Origin: Lagopus muta
Lineage: Eukaryota > Chordata > Aves > Galliformes > Phasianidae
Assembly: GCF_023343835.1 (NCBI RefSeq)
Contig: NC_064442.1
Coordinates: 17,160,501 to 17,224,500 of the forward strand
Direction: 5' to 3'
DNA: 64,000 bases
The first letter of the stretch is position 1. Every line of letters begins with the position of its first letter. The notes under the pieces were generated by a model. It searched no databases. It was not told the DNA's origin and was given only the letters and a program-made list of their open reading frames with translations. The translations under genes were made by a program, and so were the position numbers. Of this stretch, positions 35,801 through 45,862 are shown one piece after another.

Positions 35801-38800
35801 CAGCTTTAAAATAAAACAAGATTCAAGATTTTGAATGGAACTTCCCACCAAAATATTGATCCTGTGTTTGAAGTGTTGCTGTCGTACTGTGCTGAGATAA
35901 AAGTGCTGGTCACTTACTTATGCTGTATTTTGTGGTGATTGCTGGCAAGGTTTTCGTGCTTGCTGACTTCTACTGATAGTGGCAAAAGCAAAATCATCAG
36001 CATTGCACCTGCATTGTGTATCAGCTGTCTTTGGCTGTACTTTTGAAAATTAGAGATTGTGCTGCAGTTAGAATGGAAAATTGGACAATTCCTGATTTAG
36101 AACTGACATCAAATAAACGTATGAATTCACCAGAAGGTGGCAGACTTGTTTGTCACTTCTCAAAAAAGCCCTGGAAACAGACTTTTTCCATCAGTAGCTG
36201 AAGTTGATTTTGCAGCTTTTAACATCACCTCCCATGGAAACTCTGGCCCAGTTTACCATACCATGAGGCCCCACGCTCTTTCTTAGCCCAGAGCCTGGCT
36301 CCAAACAACAACCTCTTGACTTAACTCTATGCCCTCAGTGCCCTGCAAAGGGTTTAAAGCTTTAGGAAAAGCCACTAGTCAATGTACATTTACTAAAGCA
36401 AGGCTATTAAGTGGTCATCTGGGGAGACATAAAGTCCCAAGTTGAAATGGTGCCTTCTTACTGCCATTGTCAGTGATGGAGTGGAACGACTGATTATATT
36501 CCTTTGAAATTCATGTTTGCAAGTCACTTTATCTCTGATTTTTGTCAATATGCCCTTGTTCATATTTGGCCCTTCTCTTCATCACATGATTTCTTTGATC
36601 ATTAGTCAGGTGTCTGGTGGATTTTGATTTTCATTGTCTTAGCTATGGTAATTGCCTTCGATAATTGCCCAACTATATACATATGTTTTTTGGATGCCTG
36701 TTTCAAATAGCCACAGTCATCACAAGACTCAGCTATGAAGAATATTAACCCACTTTTGTACTTACAGAACGTGGGTATTCTGAAGGCCAGCAGGTTGCCC
36801 ACGAGCCAGCAGTGTGCCCTTGTGGCCAAAAAGGCCAGTGGTATCCTAGGGTACATTAAAAAGAGCATGGCCAGCAGGTCGAGGGAGGTGATCCTCCCCT
36901 CTGTTCTGCCCAAGTGAGGCCACATCTGGAACACCGTGTCCAGTTCTAGGCTTCCCAGATCAAGGCAGGCAGAGAACTGCTGGAGGGTGTCCAATGGAGA
37001 GCCACAGGGATGGCTGGGGGCTTGGAACATCTCCCTAGGGAGGAAAGGCCAAGGAGTTCAGCCCGACAAAGAAAGGGCTAGGGGGTGTTTTATCAGTGCT
37101 TATCAGTATGTGATGGGCAGGAGTCAAGCGGATGGGGCCAGGCTCTTTTTGGTGGTGCCCAGCAACAGGGGAAAGGGCAACGGGCATGAATTGGAACTCA
37201 GGAAGTCCCATACACTTGTAAGAAAGATATTCTTTACTTTGAGAGTGACAGAGCAGTGGCACAGGCTGCCCAGAGGTGGTGGACTCCCCTTCTCTGGAGA
37301 TATTCAAAACCCACCTGGATGCTTTCCTGTGTAACCCACTCTAGGGAATCTGCTTTAGCAAGGGCTTGGACTGGGCAATTTCCAGAGGTCCCTTCCAACC
37401 CCTACAATTCTGTGATTCTATTTAACTCTCAGCTAATGTCAGCTTTCCTTTAAAAATTCAACTAATTGTTATGCAGACTAGGCATGCTCTTACAGTTTGT
37501 TAAATGTGCTCTTTAGGAATCAGATTCGCCTAACTGTGAGAAGAAAAAAAAAAGTCAATAAATAGGATGGAAACTAAAAAGTATGACATAAAATGGTTAC
37601 TTTGAAAGTACTTGTGATCTGCAGCTTGGTGGCCACTGCCTTACCCAGATCAAAGTGACACTGGGAGCACAGTACACTTACTCATGAGATTCCAAGATTT
37701 TCACAGCTCGCAACACACACATTTTGATTAGGGATTTATTATCCCTGATTTGGGTCTTTGTTTTGTCTGAAGAGAGCGTATGGAACGACACAAGCAAAAA
37801 GAAGGAAGTCTTTGCACATTTAGAGTACAGAAAAAGGAGGTGTGAGGCATTCAGAAATAGTGATTTGCCTGTTTATGGTGGGTAGTGTTTATTTTAAGGG
37901 GGCGTGCTAAAACTTACAGTTACTTACTGTGGTTTTGAGAAGTATCTTAGCTTTGAAATAAGTTGATGACATGGGCAACAGTCTTGTACAGTCTGTCTCA
38001 TCCTTTAGCACTTAAAATGGCTTCAGAAAATTCGGTTTATATGTATGCTGTTTCAAGAGCCACAAACTGCCTTGATGTAAATGAGATATGAATTCAGAAA
38101 GTTCAGTGTCCTTAAATGCAAGTGTTAGAATTTGTGATGGTTGCTGTAGCAGTCATTGTACTCCACTGGGTTAGTTTGGGAAGTGGTGACTTGAAGAAGA
38201 GGAAACACATAAAGGCAAGGTCTTCTCATTATCTCTCTTTAATGACTGGGGAGCCTTGGCTGAGCGTGTTTCAAATGTCAAAAACTGGAAAGAAAAAGAT
38301 TTTAATAAATTCCTAAAACAGAACCCCCTCAATTAAAGGTGCAGTTCTCACTGCTTTGGATACGCTCTTCATAGTGAAATGTAACATCATTGTAGTACAA
38401 GTAGGTAATGTGAAACAATTAATATTCTAATGAGTTTACAGACAGCTACTATAATGTTTTTCCTTTTCATTAAGCACTCTAACTAAATCTCTTTTCTAAG
38501 CTTCATTTAAAGGAGAAAAAGCGTTTTGAAAAAGCTAACAGGGATGATGATCCTGATCTAAATGTGGATGAATTTATCGCTTTTGAACATCCTGAAGAAG
38601 TGGAGTATATGATGGTAAGACGTGCAAGGAAATCTTCATTGCCCTGCGTGTTTAGGGGCAATGCCTTTTTGAAGCCCCAGGACTACAGGAGGCTGCTTTT
38701 GAGCAGCTGTGCATATTGCTGTGCCAGACCAAGGGAGAGATGAGGTGGATTCAGTGCTGGAGTTCAGCAGCAGCAGCTCAGCATTTCTCTTGAAGATCTA

Positions 38801-41800
38801 TTTCAAGAACTGGTACTGCACAACTGTCCCAAACTTTAGGAGTTAGTCTGACGTGGCTATCTCTAAAACTGCTAGGTTAGAAATAGATCAGGAAGATTTC
38901 AGCTTGAAGAAGTTTCAGGCCCAGTTCAGAGTTAAAAAGTAAAGTTAGAGGAGCTTAAAATAAACCTTTTTTTGGTGCAGGAAAAGTGCAGGTGCCAGAC
39001 ATTCATACCTTGCTTCAAGGGAAACAGTGCACTTTGGTGCTGATCGCACGTTTCATCACTGCTGTGACTGCTGGTGTCGTTCCAGCCCGTGCCCACAGCT
39101 GACCCCACTTAGAAGCACGTTGATGCTTTGCTGCTCCTTCAGCTCTGCCTGTCCAGTGCTGCACAGCTTCAAGCCAGGAGGAGCTCCTTGCAAACACAGC
39201 TTCAGTTTGTGTTGGCATAACCCTTGATTGTGAACAAACAAGAGCAACTACAAGAACAGGCATGCTGACCTCACTGGGAAACAAAGCACTAAGAGAATAC
39301 ACATTTTTTCCAACATCTTCAAACACTTCAGTACTGCAAAAAAGCAAATATATTGAAGGAAAAAAGAAAAGAGAAACAAGATAATACAGATTTGTACAAA
39401 TTAATGGTTTTAGCTAGTGGAATTGTTTTGAATTATGTTGAAGGATTCCAACTCAATCCACACCCTGCACGTTTAACATCCTAAACTAAGAATGACCTGT
39501 TTTGTTGCACAGAACCAATTATTTGCACTGGTCTTATAGAACAGAGAAGCAGATTCAAAATGACTGTCTCTTTAGTTTAAAGGCTTCATTATAGCACTTA
39601 AATGATTGATTGCTTTTTCTCTTGATTGCAAGACTGATCAGTTGGTGTTTTGCTTTTTGTTTGCATGTATGCAAAAGGACTTTGTCACTGAGGAGGCTTT
39701 AGAAGAACACGATAAAGATGGTGATGGATTTGTGAGCCTGGAAGAATTCCTTGGTGATTACAGAAGAGACCCAAGTAAGGAAAAGGGGTGGGGTTGAACA
39801 AAAGCTTTTGGAATGGGATGAATTGTATGCATCTTTGTTTCCAGCTGTTAGTACCTCCACCTACAGGCTCTGAGTAACATTACCCTGTCTTTCACAGTAA
39901 CTCAATTTCCTGCACTGTGCATAGCCAGGCATTATTTTAGCCTGTTTTGTGAGTATTCAGCAGAAGTTTGTTTGCAGCCCACTGTTTCCTCGTAGGTTAC
40001 TTCTTCTCCCAAAGACTTAAGCATAAAATTCTCATCACTAGGTAGGTAGCTAAAATCAACTGCAGTTCTGCTAACTGAATGCATCTGGGAAGCCAGCTGG
40101 CATGAATGTAAGGTTGGCTGTTTCTGGTCTGGAGTTTATGACTGCTTTTCTCGAGGTGTGCTGTTAATAGATAAATATTTATATTCTGTCTTTGGCTTCT
40201 GACAAGATACATCAAAAACCTCCTCTGGTTTCAAAAAGATGAGCAACTAGATGGGGAAAAATGCATGGACCTAAAGAGTCCTAATTCTGACGTGGTGGTT
40301 TTCCTGTGTTATTTTTGTTTGTTTGGGTTGGTTGGTTGCTTTTTTAATCTTTTTCATGCTCTGACTTGAATAAAACTTTTCCAAGCCTGCCTCTCTAAAA
40401 CTGTTAGAAAGGAGTGAAATCAGTGCTTGGGTCCTTGCAGTAACAGAGAAGATACAATCACATTGCCATTATTATTTTGAAATCAAGGCTTCAGACCCAG
40501 CTATAATGTAAAACTTGTTCAGCTTTCCTCCAGGTGACCACCTCTTGACTTGCATGGTATTTAGGAGCACTTGTGCACAGTGCTCACCAGTGATGAGTGG
40601 TCAGTTGGATGAACGGCTTCTTAATTTCTTGGAAGAGTTTGAGACAAGTTTAAAACAACTGGCTAGGTTTCAGGATGCAGTGTAAGCTCATGGGGTAAAT
40701 ATGAAACAGGAATACAAATAAATAAATACAAATAAAGAAAAGAAGTAATTTGAGCTGTTTTGAATACATTCCAAGTATTTTAGGGAAAAAAACTGAAGTG
40801 AACTATTTTGAAAGCCTGCAGCATTGTCCCAGGTCTGTTGAGCCTGCACTAATTAAGACCTTTGCCTCTTTGCTGGCTGTCACAGATGAACCTCTCCGGC
40901 TGTAAAAGCAGGGCAACAGAATGTTATTAAAAACGTGGTACAGCCTTACAAGTTTTGTCACCATATGCTCTGCACAACGCCAGTTCTCTACCTGTTTTTG
41001 GGACACTTGCTGATTTAAAGCCTTTCCCTGCTTTCCTCCATCCGTTGTGTGCTGAGCTGACTGATGTCTGAGGACAGCTGTGCTGCCCGTAGTGCTGTCG
41101 TGTGATGCTGTTAGCACAGCATTTGTGCTGTGGTTGCTCTACAAGAAGAAGAGAGTAATCTTAACCCAGTCAAAGCAAATAATGTAAAATTTCTCTGTTA
41201 GCCACTTTCACTTTTTCCTGCTGACTTGTTGGATCTCCCAGTAAGCTCTCTATGTAGTGTGCTTTCTCTGCTCTCAATTTGGGTGACTGTGGAGATGCTA
41301 GGCAGCTCAGTTGATGTAATGTATGACTTTAATGTCCCTGATATAGGCTGGTTCAGCTGCAGTTTTACTGTCTCAATGTTACTTTAGCTTTAAATTATGA
41401 ATCTGTACAAGTTGGGGAGAGCTTATGTGTAGGCAGATGCATTTATTAAATATACTGGGACTGGTCTGTAAGGTTTGTCTTGTTTAGTGAAATCACTTTT
41501 ATGTTATGTTTTATGAGACTAAGTTCACTTGTTTTGCATTTTGCATTTTGTAGAAGAGGTGAATGCATTGATTTCAAGGAAAATAGTGGATTTAAACTTA
41601 ACAAATGTTTCTCACTAGCTGCCAAGGAAGATCCAGAATGGATACTTGTTGAGAAGGATCGATTTGTGAATGACTACGACAAGGATAATGATGGGAAACT
41701 CAACCCTCAAGAGCTGTTATCCTGGATAGTGCCCAATAACCAGGGGATTGCACAAGAGGAGGTATGCATTTTGACTGGTTCAGTAATTACTGCTTGGAAT

Positions 41801-44800
41801 TTATTTAGTGCAGTAGTATTCTGAAGGTATCACAAGGTGATGGTACATCAAAGTGATGGATAAATTCAAGTTTACAGTTCCTTAGTAGTTGAGAAAGAAT
41901 GCTTAGTAGATCTTTGCATAGATTCTTTGAGCCTGTTTTTCCAGTTTGGCAAAGAGTGTTGATCCCTGCACTGGATAAGGCAAATGTGAAGTTCCTATCG
42001 ATTGTATAATGTTTGTAAATGAACAAATTTACAAATTCTATGCGTTCAAATAGTTTACCTGGTTTGACTTAAGAACTCAGTATTTAAAACAGTCATTTTG
42101 AAGTTATCAGAGGTAAAACTAATGAAGTACACAAATAAAAGAAGCTGTTATATGCAGCATAATTTTGAAAACAAAAATTGATCATTCTTCTAACTTGTTA
42201 AATTGCCATAATTAGTACAAAATTTATATAAAATCTTGTATTTATATAAGAAAATAGAAGTATTGTATGTTTCAAGAGGCTGTAATGTAAACTTTCGTAA
42301 TATAATTAAAAGGGTTTAATCAGCAGTAGAATACCATAATAGGTTTAAGTGGATTCTCATTTTAATCATCTGTTTTGCTTGTAGCAGGCAGTAGAAGCCC
42401 TGAGTGTTCCCAGACAGCCTCTTCTAGTGAATAGACTTCATAGTTACTGGCTGCAGTACAGAGGGTGTCTGCCCTTCTGCTGCAGACTTCTTAATTTGTG
42501 CTGGTCCTTTCCTTTGCACAGAAAGATTTTGGTGTTCTAAATGGCAGAAACAACAGCCAGGTCCTCCTATACCTCCAAAATTACTACAGTCAGGAGGTGC
42601 TTTGTACTGAACAGCACTGAACTGGGTTGGGACATGCTCATTTACTGATGTCCCACCTCCTTCTATTTTAGTTTGCTGATTACAGAAAAACCAACTCAGC
42701 AGGCAGCGCTGGCTGCTCACGTACCTCGCTTTGCAGGAAGCTACGCTGTGAAATTGCACGAGCACTATTTTGGTCAATGTGGGTCTGTAAGCTTGTGTGC
42801 TGACTTGTTTCGGCATCTCACCCGTGAGGGGGACTGCAGGGAAGCCTGTGATGTATCTCACAGAATCACCAAAGTTGACCTTCAACATCACCCAGTTCAC
42901 CCATCCACCTATCAGCAATAGTTCTCACTAAACCTTGTTCCTCAACAAAATCCAGTTGTTCCTTGAACACCTCCAGGGTCGGTGACTCCACCACCTCCCT
43001 GGGCACCCATTCCAGTGCCTGTCCACTCTTTCCTAATGTCCAGCCTAAATCTCCCCTGGCACAGCTTGAAGCCATTCCCTCTATTCTGTCACTGTTACAC
43101 AAGAGGAGAGGCTGACCCCCAGCTCACTGCAACCTCCGTTCAGGTAGTTACAGAGAGCAGTAAGGTCTCCCCTGCCTTGTTTGATTGTTTCTCTAACGTG
43201 CTGGGTTTTTTTTCCAGTTAATGTAAGGGCTAACAAAGTCACCTATCCTAACCAGAAGGTAGCGTTGTCTTAAGCCATAAACTGCTGGTTATGAACATTA
43301 CCATTTGGTTTTGGCATTTCAAACTGGCTTGAGAAATCAGGTAGCTAAATATCAGAAAAAAAGAAAACACTGTATACTCAATTTCACAGAATCACAGAAT
43401 TGTAGGGGTTGGAAGGGACCTCCAGAGATCATCAAGTCCAACCCCCCAATCTCATCAAATTGCAGAATGGTTAGTTGGGAAGGGACCTTCATGGCTCCCC
43501 AGCCCCTTCTGCTGCAGGCTGCAGGCCCCTCAGCTCATGCTGCCAGGGCCCATCCAGGGCCTTGGGCACCTCCAGGGATGGAGCAACCGCAGTGGAAGGA
43601 CCCTGGCCGTGTTCAAGAAGTGTTCAGGTGTTGTACTGAGGGACGTGGTGTAGAGGAGGACGGTTGGACTGGGTGATCTGGGAGGTCTTTTCCAACCTCA
43701 GTGATTCTGTGATTGTATATGGAGCCAAACTGATCAGGAAAAGTAGAAGTGGAAGGATACTCTAAATGACTGTGTTTATAGATGTTTAGCAAGTAAAACC
43801 AAAGCCCATTTCAGACTAGGAGTTCCTCCACTACTCAGAACTAACAGTTGCCTTAGATCTGCTGTACTAGCTTGTTAGCTTTGAGCTATGAAATTCTTGT
43901 GAATATGATATAACTAAAATGCTCTGCATTTCTTGTTTTACTGCTGAATTTCCCTCCTTCTATAATACAAAAGCAAGCAAAAAACTGAAAACTGTTTTAA
44001 CGTGCAGTTTCATTTGACATTATTGTGATTTAAAGTTCTGTTGGACTTTTTTTTTTCTCCCAAAAAGCAAGCTTTTGCTTTCAGGAAATGAGGGAAAGCT
44101 TATTGCTATCCAGGGTTGATGTTTCTACACGCGGATGGCGTATCTCATCCGTTGTTGAAGGTATTAGACCTCTTTCATAGTAGACACCAAAGACTTTCCA
44201 GCTAAATATTAACCATAGATTACAGTTACACAGCTGTTCTTGCAAGTCATAGGTACAGGAGATCTAGATGAAAACCTCTACCCTACCCTTTTTTTATTTT
44301 AAATATGTATGTACAGATGATGGAGAAGCAAGTCTCCTTAGGATCAGGACATAAAAAACGGCACAGCAGACAGAGTGAGTTGAAAGCAACAGTGCCTAGA
44401 GCTGAAACAGAGCTGAAAAAGAGGTGTATCTTGTCAGACATGGGGCAAAAACGTGACTGAGAGAGAGCTGGCACACACCTGTGAAAGAGGATGCTCAGCA
44501 GATCCTAGCTGAGCTCCTGCACACCCAGCACTTCCTCCTGCAGCTGCCTACCTGTGGTTGAATGCCCAGGAGCAGTGTGACAGCTGTTCTCTAACTGAGC
44601 TCCTGGGCTCGGTGAATTGGCAGTGAGCTTAGAGATTTCAGACTTTGCCTCTGAATAAAAAGAGCAAAGGGAGACAAACTGAGGAAAGACAGGTTTATAA
44701 ATGCTCATATCTATGAACTCAGTGCACGCTGTTCCATTTATTTTTAGGCTCTTCACCTGATTGAAGAAATGGATCTGAATGATGATAAAAAGCTTTCTGA

Positions 44801-44900
44801 GGCAGAAATCCTTAAGAACCAGGATTTGTTTCTTAACAGCGAAGCCACCGATTACGGCAGGCAGCTTCACGACGAACGTTTCTACCACGAAGAACTTTAG
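32720..44900 (+). CDS. RCN2: RCN2, reticulocalbin-2 (ERC-55), complete, seven coding exons
   Basis: RCN2 is a CREC-family calcium-binding protein of the ER lumen and secretory pathway. Joining 32720-32833, 32906-33011, 34721-34917, 38501-38614, 39678-39774, 41619-41761 and 44748-44900 gives 924 bases, i.e. 307 residues plus stop, with all junction phases matching. Residues 1-23 form a signal peptide (three Arg, then a Leu/Ala core, likely cut after AAYG). Six EF-hand loops follow at 64-75, 100-111, 152-163 (degenerate), 189-200, 230-241 and 266-277. The C-terminus is Tyr-His-Glu-Glu-Leu, a variant of the family's HDEL ER-retention signal. Human RCN2 is 317 residues as remembered; this one is shorter between the signal peptide and the DYDREALLG block. 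The start codon has G at -3. Expression is likely broad from the CpG island shared with SCAPER. Confidence 0.96.
32906..33011 (+). CDS. RCN2: RCN2 exon 2 (codons 39-73), EF-hand 1
   Basis: This exon follows a 72-bp GC-rich intron ending TCTCCCGCAG. It reads [20 protein letters not shown] and [15 protein letters not shown], ending in phase 1 at donor GTAACG. The first EF-hand loop [12 protein letters not shown] (residues 64-75) has Asp at 1, 3 and 5, Gly at 6 and Glu at 12, so it looks competent for calcium. The last two loop residues come from exon 3. Confidence 0.94.
33012..34720. other. RCN2 intron 2 (1.7 kb)
   Basis: The GC-rich island tapers off over the first 300 bases. The rest is AT-rich, with one short plus-strand CR1 3' fragment at 33605-33668. 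Open frames here are by-products of the GC-rich stretch. Confidence 0.7.
33605..33668 (+). mobile_element. CR1 LINE 3' fragment in RCN2 intron 2
   Basis: AGCTTGACCTGATGACCTTA, TGGGTCCCTTCCAACGTGGG and ATTCCATGGTTCTAT form a short sense CR1 3' end. Confidence 0.8.
34721..34917 (+). CDS. RCN2: RCN2 exon 3 (codons 74-139), EF-hand 2
   Basis: The acceptor is TTTTTCACAG and the donor CAG/GTAAAA. The exon encodes [20 protein letters not shown] and so on, with a canonical loop [12 protein letters not shown] at 100-111. It then carries the conserved [11 protein letters not shown] block and an acidic stretch (EDQEEES) before phase 0. Intron 2 upstream (33012-34720) holds a short CR1 fragment. Confidence 0.96.
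34918..38500. other. RCN2 intron 3 (3.6 kb)
   Basis: This intron contains the longest CR1 fragment of the window (36778-37420, plus strand) and otherwise AT-rich unremarkable sequence. No extra exon was recognised; exons 3 and 4 join in phase 0 and the joined protein aligns with human without a gap. Confidence 0.7.
36778..37420 (+). mobile_element. CR1 LINE, ~640-bp 3' fragment in RCN2 intron 3
   Basis: This is the longest CR1 copy in the window. It starts near CTGAAGGCCAGCAGGTTGCC, includes CCACATCTGGAACACCGTGT, CAGGCTGCCCAGAGGTGGTG and GGTCCCTTCCAACCCCTACA, and ends ATTCTGTGATTCT. Its upper part covers the 3' end of the reverse-transcriptase reading frame and the 3' UTR. The frame is broken by many stops, so it is dead. 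Confidence 0.9.
38501..38614 (+). CDS. RCN2: RCN2 exon 4 (codons 140-177), degenerate EF-hand 3
   Basis: The acceptor is CTTTTCTAAG and the donor ATG/GTAAGA. It reads [20 protein letters not shown], then [18 protein letters not shown]. The loop at 152-163 has Asn at position 1 and Pro instead of Gly at position 6, so calcium binding is doubtful. The human loop is also irregular here (ANQDSGPGLSLEEF as remembered), so this is a family trait and not damage. Confidence 0.95.
38615..41618. other. RCN2 introns 4 and 5, flanking exon 5
   Basis: Intron 4 (38615-39677) and intron 5 (39775-41618) show no repeats I can name beyond a short AAAT run near 40720-40735, and no additional exon. Confidence 0.6.
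39678..39774 (+). CDS. RCN2: RCN2 exon 5 (codons 178-209), EF-hand 4
   Basis: This exon lies between acceptor TATGCAAAAG (preceded by a T-rich tract) and donor A/GTAAGG. It reads [20 protein letters not shown] followed by [12 protein letters not shown], ending in phase 1. The loop [12 protein letters not shown] (189-200) is fully canonical. The first residue of the next exon completes a Thr codon, giving DPT-A as in human. Confidence 0.95.
41619..41761 (+). CDS. RCN2: RCN2 exon 6 (codons 210-257), EF-hand 5
   Basis: The acceptor is TTTCTCACTAG and the donor GAG/GTATGC. It encodes [20 protein letters not shown], then [20 protein letters not shown] and NQGIAQEE. The loop [12 protein letters not shown] (230-241) is canonical. 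The block [24 protein letters not shown] is almost identical to human, the most conserved part of the protein. Confidence 0.96.
42858..43172 (-). mobile_element. CR1 LINE 3' fragment in RCN2 intron 6
   Basis: The complement of CR1 is seen: CACAGAATCACCAAAGTTGA, GACTCCACCACCTCCCTGGG, CAGCTTGAAGCCATTCCCTC and GAGGAGAGGCTGACCCCCAG. Confidence 0.9.
43385..43592 (-). mobile_element. Two joined CR1 3' fragments, same direction
   Basis: CACAGAATCACAGAATTGTA with GGGGTTGGAAGGGACCTCCA (43385-43450) is followed directly by a second CR1 complement start, GCAGAATGGTTAGTTGGGAA (43462 on), and AGGGCCTTGGGCACCTCCAG. One copy probably inserted into the tail of the other. Confidence 0.8.
43593..43717 (+). 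mobile_element. CR1 LINE 3' fragment facing the previous pair
   Basis: CCGTGTTCAAGAAGTGTTCA, GGTTGGACTGGGTGATCTGG, GAGGTCTTTTCCAACCTCAG and TGATTCTGTGATTGT form a sense CR1 3' end that abuts two antisense ones. Confidence 0.85.
44748..44900 (+). CDS. RCN2: RCN2 exon 7 coding part (codons 258-307), EF-hand 6 and HEEL C-terminus
   Basis: The acceptor is CCATTTATTTTTAG. It encodes [20 protein letters not shown], then [20 protein letters not shown] and [10 protein letters not shown] before TAG at 44898-44900. The sixth loop (266-277) has Lys in place of Gly at position 6, which human shares. The terminal tetrapeptide is His-Glu-Glu-Leu where human has HDEL. Confidence 0.96.
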   Translation, partial: ALHLIEEMDLNDDKKLSEAEILKNQDLFLNSEATDYGRQLHDERFYHEEL

Positions 44901-45215
44901 ATTTATTTATTTTGTAATCTGTTTTTCTTCCCTTCCTTTCATTGGGAGCCTTTGTTAAATGCACTCACTTTTCAGCTTTGTTGGAAGTTTTGTGCTGTAA
45001 TTACAATAGAATAACATTTGTGTAAATACTTGGCACTCAGAATTAAATTGCCTTCCTGCAGACATCCTTAGGCCTCTTCCCGCCTTCAAAATTAATCTTA
45101 AATACTTATTCCAAAATTACATAGCAATGGGAAGGAAATTAGTTAAGGTACAGTACTGCATTGTGCAGGGCTGTGTGACTACACTTCAAATAAATGGAGA
45201 ATCCAAATGGTTGTG
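44901..45215 (+). other. RCN2: RCN2 3' UTR (minimum extent) with two poly(A) signals
   Basis: After the stop codon the sequence becomes AT-rich and contains ATTAAA at 45042-45047 and AATAAA at 45189-45194. Either could direct cleavage 10-30 bases downstream, giving a 3' UTR of roughly 0.16 or 0.31 kb. The choice between them, or a longer form, cannot be made from sequence alone. Confidence 0.55.
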
Positions 45216-45651
45216 AAGGAATTCAAAACAGAAAATGAGACTACTATTTTTTCTAATCAGTTTAATTAGGGAGGAGAGCAGAGAAGATAGAGGGAAGAAG
45301 TTCAGAGTGAGTATTAACTGTGTTTTATTTAATACGTTTGGAGAAACACTTAGGTTAAATGCCTCAATTGTTTAAGAGGTTTCTACTTAATGTTAAATGG
45401 TTCCTATAATGTGTTTTACTGTATTACAAAAAGGAAAAACCCGCTATTTTTACATCTACAGACAATAATTGTTTTTACGTACAGTTCTACAACACTGGCA
45501 ATATGATGGTATTTTACATTGTCAAGAACTTCTTCATTTGTTGGATTAAAACCAAAAAAAATTGCACCTTTCTGTGTTTTGTGCATTTATTACATACTGT
45601 GGGTCATCTGCAGCAGCTCCTTGAAACGTGAGCAATGTGCAGTACTGTATT

Positions 45652-45862
45652 GAATCACAGAATGGCCTGGGTTGAAAAGGACCACAATGATCACCTACTT
45701 CCAAACCCCTGCTGTGTGCAGGTCACCAACCAGCAGCCCAGGCTGCCAGAGCCACATCCAGCCTGGCCTTGAATGCCTGCAGGGATGGGGCATCCACAGC
45801 CTCCTTGGGCAGCCTGTTGCAGTGCCTCACCACCCTCTGGGTGAAAAACTTCCTCCTGAAGT
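45652..45862 (-). mobile_element. CR1 LINE 3' fragment
   Basis: GAATCACAGAATGGCCTGGG, GGTCACCAACCAGCAGCCCA, GGCATCCACAGCCTCCTTGG and GTGAAAAACTTCCTCCTGA give a well-preserved ~210-bp copy, nearly the same as those at 56071 and 59383. Confidence 0.92.

Larger units (their letters stand above)
41762..44747. other. RCN2 intron 6 (3.0 kb), CR1-rich
   Basis: This intron holds four CR1 pieces between 42858 and 43717, the last of which faces the others. The remainder is AT-rich with no recognised exon. Confidence 0.7.

Noticed and set aside
36602..37334. Open frames of 130-142 codons on both strands
   Set aside because: They overlap the dead CR1 at 36778-37420 and show no intact reverse-transcriptase domain.
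41480..41824. A single 114-codon frame spanning RCN2 exon 6 and both flanking introns
   Set aside because: Only 41619-41761 encodes the conserved EF-hand text. The rest is intronic and the AG and GT borders are in the right places.
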